Assembly: GCF_963675165.1 (NCBI RefSeq)
Contig: NC_087377.1
Location: 11,022,632-11,086,631, forward strand
Origin: Halichondria panicea
Taxonomy: Eukaryota > Porifera > Demospongiae > Suberitida > Halichondriidae
Direction: 5' to 3'
DNA length: 64,000 bases
The position numbers and the translations under genes were made by a program. Of this stretch, positions 34,398 through 46,123 are shown in pieces (within the stretch, counting starts at the first letter, position 1; each line of letters opens with the position of its first letter). Below the pieces are notes generated by a model. It ran no database searches. It was given only the letters and a program-made list of their open reading frames with translations, and had not been told where the DNA came from.

Positions 34398-35710
34398 AGT
34401 CAGTCATGTTTGAGCCTGAAGGGAATGACAGTAAGCCCGAAATACGCAAGGAAGAAAACAACGCGTTGACGGAGGTAAATTACTGTCAATGTACATGCAG
34501 CATGCTATTATGCAAGTCTATACCACTAAAGGATATACAAGAAACCAATGCTGCTGCACCCGACCAATTGTTTATTTACAACCAACCACATAAGAAGGTA
34601 CATTGTATGTAATAGTTATACCATAATTATATCAAGGGTGTATTGGATTTGTACTATGAGGGCAGTTCTATGTAGTCCCCAAGAGAGTACATACACAGCA
34701 GACAGATATCCACATACAGGTATCTTGTACTATGAACACATAATTATTGCAATTAGAAGCTGTTATCCAACCCATTTACAACTGAGTATAGTAGTAAACA
34801 CTCTTTGATCTCTGCTGTGCATGCACTGTGCACATTTTGTGTGGTGTGCTTGCACTTGACAAACCACATTTACAACTTCAAATAACCCAGTTCCAATGTG
34901 GTCAGGTAGTTTTGATCTTCACAATGTGGCCAAGTGTGTCACAGTAGTGTTCTATAAAAGAGAGGCTCCTTTGGATGGAGGGTGGGCTTTAGGCTGACCA
35001 CAGCCAACGTACCCTAGGGTATGTGGGATTTGTACCCTAGAGTATCCTGAGAGTTTCAATGGATATTCCTTAGTGTCAGAGCACATCATGGTACAAGTGC
35101 ATTTACATGTTGATACAAATACAGTACTGTCCTTTTGATGCTAATTAAATGGCTTTATAACTAACATACAGTACTTTATAGCCTCCGGGCTACGCCCTCG
35201 GCATTAGTTGGTTATAAGCAGGGTTTCATACAGAGGGGGGGCGCCCTAGGATTTCCCACCCCCAGCCAAAATCCCCCCCCCTAGAAATCTGAACATTAAT
35301 GATGTCATAATAAAATTGTATGACTTTTCTCCTATATAGACTAGTAAAATGTATGGTTTAAAGCACCTCAGATAACCGTTCCTCAAAAAATTTTCCGGGA
35401 GAGGACCCCCAGACCCCCCTCAATTAAACGGATCCCCCTCCCAGCTAAAAATCCTGTATGAAACCCTGATACGCCATAATTACTAGTCAATACAGGTTCT
35501 TTTGTTGATTATTTCATAAGAATGGTACTCATAATTATATACTGGCGGGCCTAATATTTCGTTTAGTGTCTGGTAATTAAACACCCATTTACTTTACCCT
35601 GCACTGGTTGATTTTTATCCACAGGAAGAGGAAGAGAGCATATTAATTAATAGTTCATGCCTGGTACTTTTGAAAGAACCAGAACAATGTGAACAAGAAT
35701 CAGAAGCTTA
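34398..35710 (+). CDS. Possible additional 3' exons of the membrane protein
   Basis: 34398-34596 can be read from a TCAG acceptor as SVMFEPEGNDSKPEIRKEEN to PHKK before a GTACAT donor. 35625-35710 follows a CCACAG acceptor and reads EEEESILINSSCLVLL to a TAA stop. Both are hydrophilic and phase 0. A GTATTT donor just before the stop at 34274 would link them to the gene at 31615, but that donor is weak. They could also be a separate or decayed gene. The interval 34600-35620 otherwise holds AT-rich intron-like sequence and a foldback element. Confidence 0.3.
35219..35468. mobile_element. hAT-like foldback element
   Basis: The ends CAGGGTTTCATACAG and CTGTATGAAACCCTG are perfect 15 bp inverted repeats. 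The interior is C/G-run rich. CAGGG termini are typical of hAT-type non-autonomous elements. I could not see a clear 8 bp target duplication. Confidence 0.6.
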
Positions 35711-35765
35711 AGGATGTGAGTGTACACGTACATGCATGTGCATAATTATTATCTATACATGCATG

Positions 35766-36730
35766 TACCGTATTTACTTGATTAAACGCCCTCCTTGATT
35801 AAACGCCCATCTCGTTTAAACGCTCATGGTAAAAGCACTGTCTTTGTCAATAAACGCCCATCTTAAATGAACACACCGCAGGTGCTGATGACTCGGTGGA
35901 GATGCCAAAGCTACATAACATAAAGCTACTAATAGCTTAATTTTATACACATGATGAACTTTTTTTTTATTTGCATGCTGCATGCAACTCAAATAGTGGG
36001 TAATGATCGACCATGATTGTTGTTAAAAACGATCGATGCCAAAGTTCAAGTCTAAAATTAATGGCTGCCATCAGCAAAGCCTTGCAGCTCTCTTCTCACT
36101 CTTGCAGCTACCAATAGCTAGCGTTCTAGTGCAGAGCTAACTACTAGCAACACTCGGTAAACAAGTTTGGCTACGTGCTCTTCTGAAAAGGCTGCAATGG
36201 CATTCCAAGTAGGCATAACTCGTGAACGAAGCATTATTTTGCAAATCCACAAATTAAAATCGAAACATGACTAGAAGCCTGTAGAAACTCTTACTTGCAT
36301 TTCATTGATCCTTGAGCAGCTGTAGCAGTCTACACACACACATGCACACAAACACACTACCGTATATCTCGCTTGCGCATGCGTACCGAGGCATAATAAT
36401 CGCCCATGTATGGGCGTGGCACTGTGGGTGGAGCTGAATTAGCACGTGTAACCAGTTGCAAGCATGGCAGTATAGAATAATAGACATTTTTATGATGGCA
36501 GAGAGAGAGATACCAACACAGAGGTAGAAACACCACTCCTATGACTTAAGATTTAAGCTGAGAGCTGTGGCAGCAGCCAAAAAGAGCATAATAACTGCTG
36601 CTGTGCAAGAGTTCAGAGTAGACATAACAATAAACGCCTATTTCGAATAAGCGCCCATCTCATTTAACGCCCCCTTTACAGACTTTGATATAAAATAAAC
36701 GCCCAGGCGTTTAGTCAAGTAAATACGGTA
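35766..36730. mobile_element. AAACGCCC foldback element, copy 1
   Basis: The ends TACCGTATTTACTTGATTAA and TAGTCAAGTAAATACGGTA are inverted repeats, extended by arrays of AAACGCCC on the left and right. The interior matches the copy at 49988-50422 in two blocks, separated here by about 530 bp of extra sequence (35875-36395), likely a nested insertion. Confidence 0.65.
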
Positions 36731-37480
36731 CTTGAATTTACCACTAATGTAATTATATAGCTGCTATATAGGTAAACCGGCCATGGCATATACCACAGTG
36801 GTCACAGTAATATTCATGGGGTAGCTATAGAAACAGCGACATTATGCCGCCCACTGCATGTATCCTATATCTATTAGAACTGCATGAGCATACTTTTTTC
36901 GATTACTTTACGTGCAAGTTTTTACGAGATCTAGAGCCCCATCCTCTACAAAAACTAGGAGATTTTTTTGTTACTTTGGGATCGTAGCAGCTAGGCACGT
37001 AGTAATTTAAAAGCAACCTTTCAATAATTGTTACTATTGGCATCCTCATATAGATAACAGGATACAGTGGGCGGTTATGCGTTGCTCAAGATCATTGTAC
37101 AATACTCTCTGGAATGCCAGTTGTGACTATCACAACGACGCGGCTGCATTCCAGCTTCGAACGTTTTGATCCCCGGAAATTATATACAGTATTAGTTGTA
37201 TAGGACTATTATTGTACAATGCATGCATGCCTATACCAGTCATGACTCTGTGATTTCAGATATTGCATTTTCATGTATCCTTACAGGAGACTGCAATTGG
37301 AATGGAATCAATTAATATCTGTCGACTATAGCATCCATTATTTGTATTTAGTTACTAGTAGCCCAGAATCAAGCAATCTGATTGGTCAGTACAGGGTTTA
37401 TATTTCCCATATTAACCTGTAAATTCTCATATAAACCTGTAATTTTCATGTTCACAACAACCATTCATTATTAATTTTTG
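36731..37480. other. No gene recognised
   Basis: AT-rich sequence without open frames longer than background. Only scattered GCATGCATG-type runs are seen. Confidence 0.5.
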
Positions 37481-37486
37481 TGTTTT

Positions 37487-37910
37487 TCAAACATGTTTTT
37501 TGTAGATTGTATTATAAAAAACAATGAGAAGTAACTGTTCTGTTTTTGGTAATGACAAAAAATTATAATGTTCAGTCGCTGTTAATACGTTGGTTGTTGG
37601 ATGTAGGCATAGAGAGATTGATGGTATAACGTTGCAGGCACTAAAGTTAAAGTTTGGAGGCATAAATTGACAGCAGTTGGTTTGTGAGTTCTGTTGCACT
37701 GCCATCTGTGAGTGATCAGTGTGTGCCAGTATGTTAATTGGCTTTACGTTGAGGATGTCTGAAACTGACTTCTTTTGACACTCAGAAGTTCTCTTGTAGC
37801 TGCGAACTCCTTCCAAGCTTCGGTGTCCAGTTGTTTCCATTATCATTTGTTCGTCCACTCCAGCGTTGTAGAGTCTAGTAGCAGCAGTTGCACGGAGTAT
37901 GTATTAGAGG
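37487..37910 (-). pseudogene. Tyrosine recombinase (Crypton/DIRS-like) C-terminal fragment
   Basis: Reading down from about 37910: ATAATRLYNAGVDEQMIMET, then TGHRSLEGVRSYKRTSE. This is the HxxR...Y end of the tyrosine recombinase fold, with the nucleophile Tyr in VRSYKR, in the style of the invertebrate TGHRSLEGVRSYKR family. Upstream the frame is disturbed and the first catalytic Arg region is not seen. After SDILN the sequence becomes low-complexity up to the stop at 37487. It is a relic or the last exon of a domesticated gene. Confidence 0.55.
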
Positions 37911-38112
37911 TTCAGCTTTCTTTTGTGACCCTAGTCCAGCTCTCTGCAAGCGCTTCATTTCGGAGTCTAGGCACACTCGAAAGTCAGCAAAACAAGCATC
38001 CTTGAACAGGTCAATCCCGGGATTTCCATTCTAATTATTCACCTTATGCAGATATCACTATCCAAACTGTACACTGCACCTGCCGTGATAAGAGGCCTGC
38101 AGACACTTTGCT

Positions 38113-38346
38113 TCATTCGCTTTGAGTTAGGTAGAGAAGATTGTGCAGGTTCTGTTGGCTTGTCCAGCTCCTCCTCCTTTCTTTGTTCTGAGTAGCCAGC
38201 TCCGCCTCCACATTTATGTCGTAGAGGGAGGGGTCTATGGGCTTGGTCATTATTATGCCGAGTACTTCTTCAGAAAAGAGCTTGTCTAGGCCTAGGTCTT
38301 TGTCAGCGTCCATTCTTTCGGTTAGTTTTTGAAATGAACCTAGCAA
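38113..38346 (-). CDS. Short open frame upstream of the recombinase fragment
   Basis: This 77-codon minus-strand frame contains FQKLTERMDADKDLGLDKLF and then EVLGIIMTKPIDPSLYD, with coding-like composition. An internal ATG gives MDADKDLGLDK. It lies 5' of the recombinase fragment on the same strand and may be its N-terminal part. I do not recognise it. Confidence 0.3.
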   Translation of the reverse strand: MLGSFQKLTERMDADKDLGLDKLFSEEVLGIIMTKPIDPSLYDINVEAELATQNKERRRSWTSQQNLHNLLYLTQSE

Positions 38347-38355
38347 CTAAACTCG

Positions 38356-38488
38356 TTAGATACTGTTTAGTCGGTATCTATGGGAATTATAAGCCCGCAG
38401 GCACTCGTAGTACCCTCGCTTTGCTCGGGATACTACAGCAGGCCTTTGGGCTTATAATTCCCATAGATACCTCCTAAACAGTATCTAA
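38356..38488. repeat. Large imperfect palindrome
   Basis: TTAGATACTGTTTAGTCGGT through ATGGGAATTATAAGCCC is mirrored by GGGCTTATAATTCCCATAGA and TAAACAGTATCTAA. Arms are about 50 bases around a short loop with its own inverted repeat (GAGTACC/GGTACT-like). It could be an element end or a recombinase target next to the tyrosine recombinase fragment. Confidence 0.6.
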
Positions 38489-38800
38489 CTATTATACATG
38501 ACATTCTAATAAAGAACTCAACTGTAGTTAGCCCAGAGCTTATTATTTATTCAACATTGCCTAGAATTATTTAACTGCACATTTTTTTTATTATTCATTC
38601 CCAACTATACCAGTGCTATAATAATTAGTCCAAAAAGTAGAAGAATGGATTGAAGAATGGATTGAATATGCGTGGGAGTTGGATACTGAATTCCTATAGC
38701 TATAGTATAATGAAAGCACTGCGTGCATGCATGTGCTGATGCCTCGATGCCAGTCGGTGGAGGTGTCAAAGCTACATAACATAAAGCTACTAGTTATTAT

Positions 38801-39251
38801 GGTAACTCCATAAAACGGATACCATTGGGGAACAGCCTTTTGGCCGTTATAGAGAGGTGGTCTTACTTGGGAGGTTCCGATTCCCAGCTATGTATGGTCT
38901 ATGAGGTCATTTCTTGCTGAAAATGAATCTTGGAGCTTTGCTAACTGCTTCTTTAGCTCATACAAGCTTTGAAAAAGCTGTAGAGACAAGCTTACAGCTA
39001 GGTTTTCACGATTGTGCAAAATAATGCTATCTCAGCAATAATTTTCTGCTAATTCTGGGTGTGGCTGTCCGTTCTGGGAGGTTATTTTCCATTGCTAAAG
39101 CTGGTTGGGGACTAGAAAGCTGCTCAGGTGGTCGCTCCTGAGAGGTTGCTTTACATTGAAGTCATTGTAGTTTCAATCCGGACCTGAGCTCTTGGCCGTT
39201 ATATAGCGTGTGGTTGCTCTTCGGAGGTGCTCGTTAATGGAGTTTCCACTG
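38801..39251. mobile_element. pogo/Tigger-like foldback, degraded copy
   Basis: The left end ACTCCATAAAACGGATACC and right end GGAGTTTCCACTG resemble the complete element at 44886-45066 (GGAATCCCTCTATAACGG and GAGGTTCCACTG). Internal phrases GGCCGTTATA and GAGAGGTGGTC recur. The remainder up to 40345 is AT-rich with no gene recognised. Confidence 0.5.
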
Positions 39252-40344
39252 TATATAGCATTATATCATTATTCTCGCGCACCAGCCCTGAATGTTTTCT
39301 ATTTGAACGCTAGGTCGATAGCATGGGTCTGGGGAACTTCCTATCAACGAGTTGTGTTCACACGTGGGGATTTCTTGGCATGTTAACTACTGCGGTCAAT
39401 TGGAGGCAAAAAGAAGGAAACCAAAGCAGCCTCTTGTTGCGCAACTTGCTACAGTTTCCATGCGGCTAGATGCAACCATAATATAAAGTAGAGAGGGATT
39501 GGAAATAGAAGTATACCCTCGATAGGCCTGACAGTGTGCCAATATTTCAAATTTATTTACCTATTATTTATTTATTTATGTATTTATTTCAAATTTTTAT
39601 TCGCACTGGATCCGCCTATTATTAAACTTCATCAGCCTATATATATTATTCAAATTGATGACACCTATTATTCATACACAGCAGCGAAATAAAACACCTA
39701 AAAATTATGTAGCACAAAAAAGGGATTAAGTCATTTCAGCAGCAAAATAACAAACTTTAGCATACAAAATGTGGTTTCAACATTGATTGATGCCACGTAA
39801 ATGTGGGTGTGTTCCGAGCTACTGCGCATGTGCAACTCAATTAAACTATTTTCACACCTATTACTCAAATTGTATATCCAAAAAATTATTCCGGAATATT
39901 TGGCACAGGTCTAACCTTCGAAGTACTATCCGTGTATCTGCATGCACGGTTTTAATCTCACTTTTTAACACAAGGGCTATAAAAACATGATGAATAATTC
40001 ATGAGAATTGTTTTGCTCTCTGCATGTAAGAAGTCCACAAGCAGTTCTGCTGCTAAACATCTCATACTTGAGGCCATTTGGGACACAAAACACTATTTAG
40101 TTACACAGCAGCCTTAGCTATTATCGTATTATATACTATAATAGGAACACAAGCATGAAAAAGCGCTCTGTGGACTGACCTCTATATATAGCTACTTCAT
40201 GACTGTATTTTCTTAGTTTCCAATTGATATCTACCATCAGGGAGCATGTGGTTCAGTAATGGGGGTAGCTTTGAGATGTATGCATTGGACACAATATGTT
40301 TCCTGGCTTTTTGTGGGAGATATACAAGAATGCATGGTCCCAGC

Positions 40345-40784
40345 TAGCCTCGATCCCAGGCCGAGTTTTCTTCATTTTGTAAAACATCACGTGAATCACT
40401 TCCGTTTCCATGCAATCCCTCTCTACTTTATAATTATTATATCTATGATGCAACTGATATAATTTTATTTATGCTGTAAGACTATCACAGAAAGAGAGGC
40501 CATGGGTAGTAGCACAAACGTGTTGTAGATATTTAGCTTCAATGATGTCTCCTGCTTCTCTCTACAGATCTATATAATTATACCTAATTCAAGTGGCAGC
40601 GCAGTATTTATTAAGTCTTTCTGGAAGCTCTTGTTTGAGATCTTCGCTTCTAAACACCTGCATTTATTATTGACGCAGTACTGCTGTGTGCAGTACACTC
40701 TGTATTTTTAGCCAACTGACCAGTTCCGGTCACGCCCAGTACCTAGAGTTCAATTGGAGACGGATCGGCCTGGGATCGAGCCTA
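40345..40784. mobile_element. TAGCCTCGA element, 440 bp
   Basis: The ends TAGCCTCGATCCCAGGCCGA and TCGGCCTGGGATCGAGCCTA are 20 bp near-perfect inverted repeats. The interior is non-coding. It sits just 5' of the receptor gene at 40922. Confidence 0.65.
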
Positions 40785-40921
40785 GTGCGAGACTAACATC
40801 TTGCAGAGCATCCTCAATTGGCATGCGCATGCGCAAACAGGACATAATTATAGCCTTGATTCCCAGACCCCACAAGAAAGACTAAAAGGGGCTGGAGTCG
40901 ACTGCTACAGTATAAACCAAA

Positions 40922-43160
40922 ATGGTTTTCAGACTCTTTTTCATTTTACTGTTCAGTGAAAATTGCAGCAAATTTTCTTCAGCACAACTTCAAGCAAGTG
41001 AGTAGATCTATTGTTGTATCATGTTTATGTATGCAACTATAAATTATTATTATTATATCTGTTGTCTGTACAGCTGTTTTGCCACCCTTGATATATAATG
41101 CATACCAAGATTCTACTGAGTTCGGATCATTTACATGTGTCACCAGAAACAGTGATGACATTCGCTGGATAGTAGACGGCTATGCTCATAACGATCCTTC
41201 TCTTAGAGACAAGATATTCGTGTACACTGAATCCTATGCTAACAGGTCCCAACATTCAGTCATAAGGATACCAGCTATTCCAGCTAACAATCGTATTGCT
41301 GAAATTGAGTGCAGGGCATATAGCGATGAACCATGGGAGGTGGCCTATTCTGCTCATACGGCTCAATTCAACATCCAAGGGTTACTCGATATGCCACCCA
41401 ACGCAACATACAGCAGCTACAATGCAACGCATTACTTAGTAGAATGGATGCAGCCACAAACTTTAGACATTTCTAATGTGGAGCCAGACATAGAAAATTA
41501 CACAGTGTGCACCTACAAAAATAACGTTGACCCCGAGTGTGCTAATGCAACAACAGCTCGACTTTTTCTCCCAAAGTATTTCTTTGACCAGTTTGTATTC
41601 ATAACTGTCTGGAATATTGTTGGAGAGAGCAACAGCTCAGCTCAACTTGTGATTGAAAGGTGTAACATTAACGACGAATTCTCAATGGCAGGCAGTATGT
41701 CCGCTTCAAACTAGTTGAATTTATGATCAGATGCATGGTTACCTTTCTTATTAGGTGAAAGACGACCACTAAGTCTCGAATTTGACAATGACAACACAAC
41801 GGTTATCAAAATCTCCTTCACAGAATATGATAACAAGGTATTATTATAATTATGTAAAACATGCATTTAATCAGAATCATGCTGTTAATTTCTCACATGC
41901 ATTTAAATGCAGTCCAATGTATCAACGATTGACGATTGTCTATACCTATATGAAATGAATGTAACCCAACGACTCTCAATGGAAGTACTCGCAACTGTAA
42001 AGCAATATGGTTACAACCATTCCATTGTATTGAAGCTGCCACTTCCGAAGAATGAAGCTTATACACTCAACATCATTCGCACTACACATTCTAGGCAGTT
42101 ACTACTGAACCCCATCAATTTCAGTAATTTATTTTATATACTGTATATATAATTATTGTCTATAATACATGGCTGCATGCACGCATGCATAATTATAATT
42201 GTTTATTATACTCACATGCAGGTACTTATGATCTTCAGGATGTGAGCGTATCAAAAGTAGGAAACTTGTTAAAGGTGACCTGCCGTTTTGCCAGAGGAGC
42301 AACTGCTCACCGTTGTATGTTGGTTCTGGAATCTGAAAACGGAGTTGTATCACTGGAACAACATTTAAGCCTCTCTAATAACACTGGATGCAGAACTACA
42401 CAATGTTCCGTACACACTACTTTCAACCTGTCGACACTTTTCATCGTTGGAAACGTATCTCTTATCGTTTCTGGTTTTGAAGAAAGTGTTTTGAATAATG
42501 TGCACATCCGAGAGTTTAGGATAGAATTATCTGATCTCAGAACAGAGGTTATGAATAGCACACCATCAAACAACACAACAGAGAATCTGATAACACTGAC
42601 AACACCAGGCAAGTGCATGCATAAAGGATGCTTCTAAGCTCAAAATGTTTTCATCACAGGAAACAGCACAGACACAAGAATAACGCTTGTGATGATGCTG
42701 TCAGGTAATAAGGTGCCATGCACTCAACACAATTAAGAAGTTTGGATAGCAAGCTGAAGTTTACTTGGCACTTGCAATGCTCTATAATAACTTTTAGTCA
42801 CGTATACGTTATGTCTTATACTCTTAATTATGTATTGTACTCTGCTGCACAGCTGGAGTTTTTGGAGGAGCCATAGGTGCTGTTTGCCTTGTCGGCATAT
42901 CCATAGTGACTATCAGGGTTCTTCTAAGAAGATTATCTACCAAAACAAGCGCGGAAGAAGTGTATAATGACAATAAACATTTAAGACTTCATGCCAATGA
43001 AGCCTATTCTTTTGTAATTCAGTTAAGAAGAAATGAAGCATATGAGACGACAGGAAAACCTTCTGTATCTCAAGAGGACACTGGCCCTCATCTGTATGAT
43101 GAGATCCCCCTGCCAGCACAGGCAAAGGAGCCAGTGTATGCTGAAATAGGAGGAAATTGA
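40922..43160 (+). CDS. Ig/FN3 single-pass receptor with ITAM-like tail
   Basis: Seven exons: 40922-40997, 41074-41694, 41755-41837, 41913-42123, 42222-42608, 42660-42704 and 42853-43160. Phases match throughout, giving 576 residues. Order: signal peptide (MVFRLFFILLFS); Ig-like domain (FTCVTRN, IRWIVDG, IECRAYS); FN3-like module A (NVEPDIENYTVCTYKNN to VWNIVGESN); a module split over two exons (B1, B2; CLYLYEMNV); cysteine-containing module C (LLKVTCRFARG); membrane helix GGAIGAVCLVGISIVTI; cytoplasmic tail of about 80 residues. The tail has five tyrosines. YDEI and YAEI are 10 residues apart, an ITAM-like spacing, and EAYSFVIQL lies upstream. Many N-glycosylation sequons are present. Intron 5 starts GCAAGT, a GC-AG intron. 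The exon plan equals one cassette of the gene at 47504. A role in recognition with tyrosine-kinase signalling is inferred. Confidence 0.85.
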
Positions 43161-44040
43161 TCAACAATTATGTGTACAGTAATATATTTAGCTTACATGC
43201 ATGCACTTATTATCTTTTGTGTGAATGGTGTTCACATGCACTGTGTGTACATGCATGTTTAATATTAACACCCCAGGTGGCTGTCCTGTCAGTCGTGTTA
43301 CTGTATCTAATGGAGCACCCCCTGGCCTCCCAGATAATCATGTCGCGCATGCATGCGGCCCCATGAATTTCCAGTATTTGAGTATACCCCCTATAGCTGC
43401 TTCAATTTTTAGAAACACCCTTGACCCATGTTTCCAAAGCCTGCCTATTATTCTCTTAATATAGGTGCCCATTATGCCTGTGATGTCTTAAACGTCTATA
43501 CCTTCAAATTAGCAACAGCACATCTACAAAGACGCGCCCTGCTGTCAATATAATTATTATTACGTTCAAGCCTACCGAATCTCACAGCAATGCAGTTGGA
43601 CTCTCAAGATTTTCACTAGCAGTTCTCGAGTCAGAGGAGAAGCTGTCAGTCTTTCTAATTAATGTGTCTCTGCATGGTGCAGTCTCATCCTGTAACGTTT
43701 GAGATGTGTGAGGGAAGGCTGGCCAATTCCAGATAAGTACAATGCATGAAATCACGATAGACACGGATGCCTATATGCCTGTGGGAGTCAGAGTGACTCT
43801 CCAAGTCTGCGACAGCAACTGCAGGAGCTCTTCTTGAGGGTATTCGTGGGGGTCATTATGCATTGTGTCATGTGGATGAAGGTTGTTGCCATGCAGAAAC
43901 TGTATTATATACTGTATGCATGCATGGTGGTGGAGGATGTTGAAAACCAAGCCTTATAAAAAAAGTCGAATCCTCCACTGGAGTGTGTGAGTGACCTCTT
44001 CAGTGAGTCTTCACATTGCCAACAACTTCATGGAAAATAA
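43161..44040. other. No gene recognised; decayed sequence
   Basis: There are no credible exons. 43275-43450 has short coding-like phrases (GGCPVSRVTVSNGAPPGLP) that may be a decayed copy of something, but with no support. Confidence 0.4.
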
Positions 44041-44420
44041 TCCGTAACCATGGAAATGCCAGTCCCTTAGCTTCCTTGGAACAATGTTGATGCCCATGCA
44101 TGGCCAGAAGTTTAATATCATGATGTCAACTACTGCATACACCTCGACAAAAACCATTGAAGCACTTAAAGCAATAATTATTTGCAAGATATGACCACGG
44201 AACAGTTGGTGTCTGATATAATGGACCGCAATTTTCACATCTCAAGAATTCGAGCAATTTGTACAACAGAGTGGAACCAAGCAATGCACCATGCATATAT
44301 ACCACCCATCAACTAACAGATTGGCGAAACAGTTTCACAAGAAGAGTATCAATGAGAACGATGCACAAAGTTTAAGCTTCCTATATAGTGTCGCACCAAA
44401 ATAATTTTTTCTCCAGAGGA
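44040..44420 (+). pseudogene. Ty3/gypsy integrase relic
   Basis: Interrupted frames carry recognisable integrase phrases in order: TSTKTIEALKAI, then SQEFEQFVQQSG, then YHPSTNRLAKQF. Stops and indels are frequent. It is much older than, and not derived directly from, the element at 13900. Confidence 0.55.
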
Positions 44421-44885
44421 AAGTCCGTACCAAATTCGACATGCTTAAGCCTGACGTTTAGAAGACACATAAATGGATAATATAATTATGTACGCCATAC
44501 TTATACATTAGTAGCCCTATATCAAGGGGGTATATCGACCGCTGAACACATGTATACAACAAATTTGTAATCAATGAAACTTAATGATACTGACACTGTC
44601 TGTCTGAATTATTCGTTACCTTCAGAATGATCTTCACAATGTTTTTGGGTGGATCACATCTTCTTCTATACTCAACCCTAGCAATCGAAACTGTTTTTTC
44701 AACAAAGAGTATAAAGCCTTTTGATTGCACAAGATGAACACCACAATTACCTTCGCTTTACGTGATCGATGATCACACTGAATGCATGAGAGTTTTGTAT
44801 GGTCTCCAAGAGTGAAAATAACTGCACAAGATTTTCTAAGCATGCCCATAAAAATAATCAAGATTATACTTACCATCACCAATTA

Positions 44886-45066
44886 CAGTGGAATCCCTCT
44901 ATAACGGACACCTTTGGGGAACAATGTTTTAATTGGCCTTTATACAGAGGTGGTCTTTGTTGAGAGGTTGTTTTGTACAAAAACTGTTCATTTGGGACCT
45001 GAGTGCCTGGCCGTTATATAGCAACTGGCCTTTATTCGGGGGTGGTTGTTAACAGAGGTTCCACTG
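44886..45066. mobile_element. pogo/Tigger-like foldback, 181 bp
   Basis: Flanked by TA on both sides (target duplication). Starts CAGTGGAATCCCTCTATAAC and ends TAACAGAGGTTCCACTG. CAGT ends with TA duplication fit pogo/Tigger-type non-autonomous elements. Confidence 0.65.
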
Positions 45067-46120
45067 TACCATTTTGAGGCGAGCCTGAGCTGCTTGAGTA
45101 AGACATTCGCAAGGTATTGCGCAGCTTTAGGTTTTATGTCGAGTGGGCACCTTTTCTCAGCTACGAAATTCTGAAGTGGGTGTTAACCAATTTTACCTTT
45201 TTGCTTTGACACTGACCAAGTCAAAAATACTGTGATCTGATTGGGCTGAGCCAGATGTTATCCTTTTGATATAGGGAGTTGTCCAAGCATCTGGGGTTTT
45301 AAATAACTCCTGACTTACCGTACAGAGGATAATTTTTGTTAGTGCAACATTTTCATATGAACTGCCCATTAAATATTTTGTATTTTAAATATTCGTACAG
45401 CTCAGGATAGTTACGGTGAATGTGTTGCGGTAGAAAAATTTCGTCATTAGGTCTACAGGATATCTTAGGAAGCATCCCGGGTGCAAGCGTGCTCCCCTGA
45501 TGCAGCGAATTGATGATCTCAACAAGGAGAAAGTGAGGCGACATCTCAGCCAGGATAATTTTTATGGTTCAATTATATGGATCATTTCTCTTGGAAGCCA
45601 GGAGACAGGCGAGGCGCTTTTAAAAGGTAATTGTCTCAGTTCCGAGTCCATCTGTTGCCGAGAAAACCAGTTAACGAGGCATGCTCTACCTCCCTGACTC
45701 TTTGTTCGTAGGCGTTCTTCTTCAGTCTTTCGTGTTTCCGATAGCAAGAGGTGAGATTAGTGTTTCTGTTTGAGCGAGCATGTGCATGGGTTGAACACTC
45801 TCACGTCACAAAAGGTTCTTTCTGCCTACCTCCCCAGAATCCGCTCATGGCGACGTCTAGTCTTGCCCCATCTTGTGTGATGGCAGAGGCTCCCTGAAAC
45901 GTTTCTCCTGTGACCGGTTGCAAATCTGGCTCGATGCTGACTTCATGGCACACTTCTGTTAGTAAATTTGCCGTAAGGTCCCTGTCTGGTCCCTGTCTGC
46001 ATTATGATTTAGCAAACACCGGAGTGCATGATGCTAGGATTTGTGCAAGATGAATTGTTAGTTTTAGAATAGTGGCATTCCGATTGTTTCATTTCGAAAA
46101 TAAAGATGGTGTTGTCTTTT
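45067..46120. other. No gene recognised
   Basis: Only short frames on both strands, for example 45500-45697 plus (MQRIDDLNKEKVRRHLSQDN), which is hydrophilic but has no homologue I recognise and no clear splice partners. Confidence 0.4.
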
Positions 46121-46123
46121 TCA

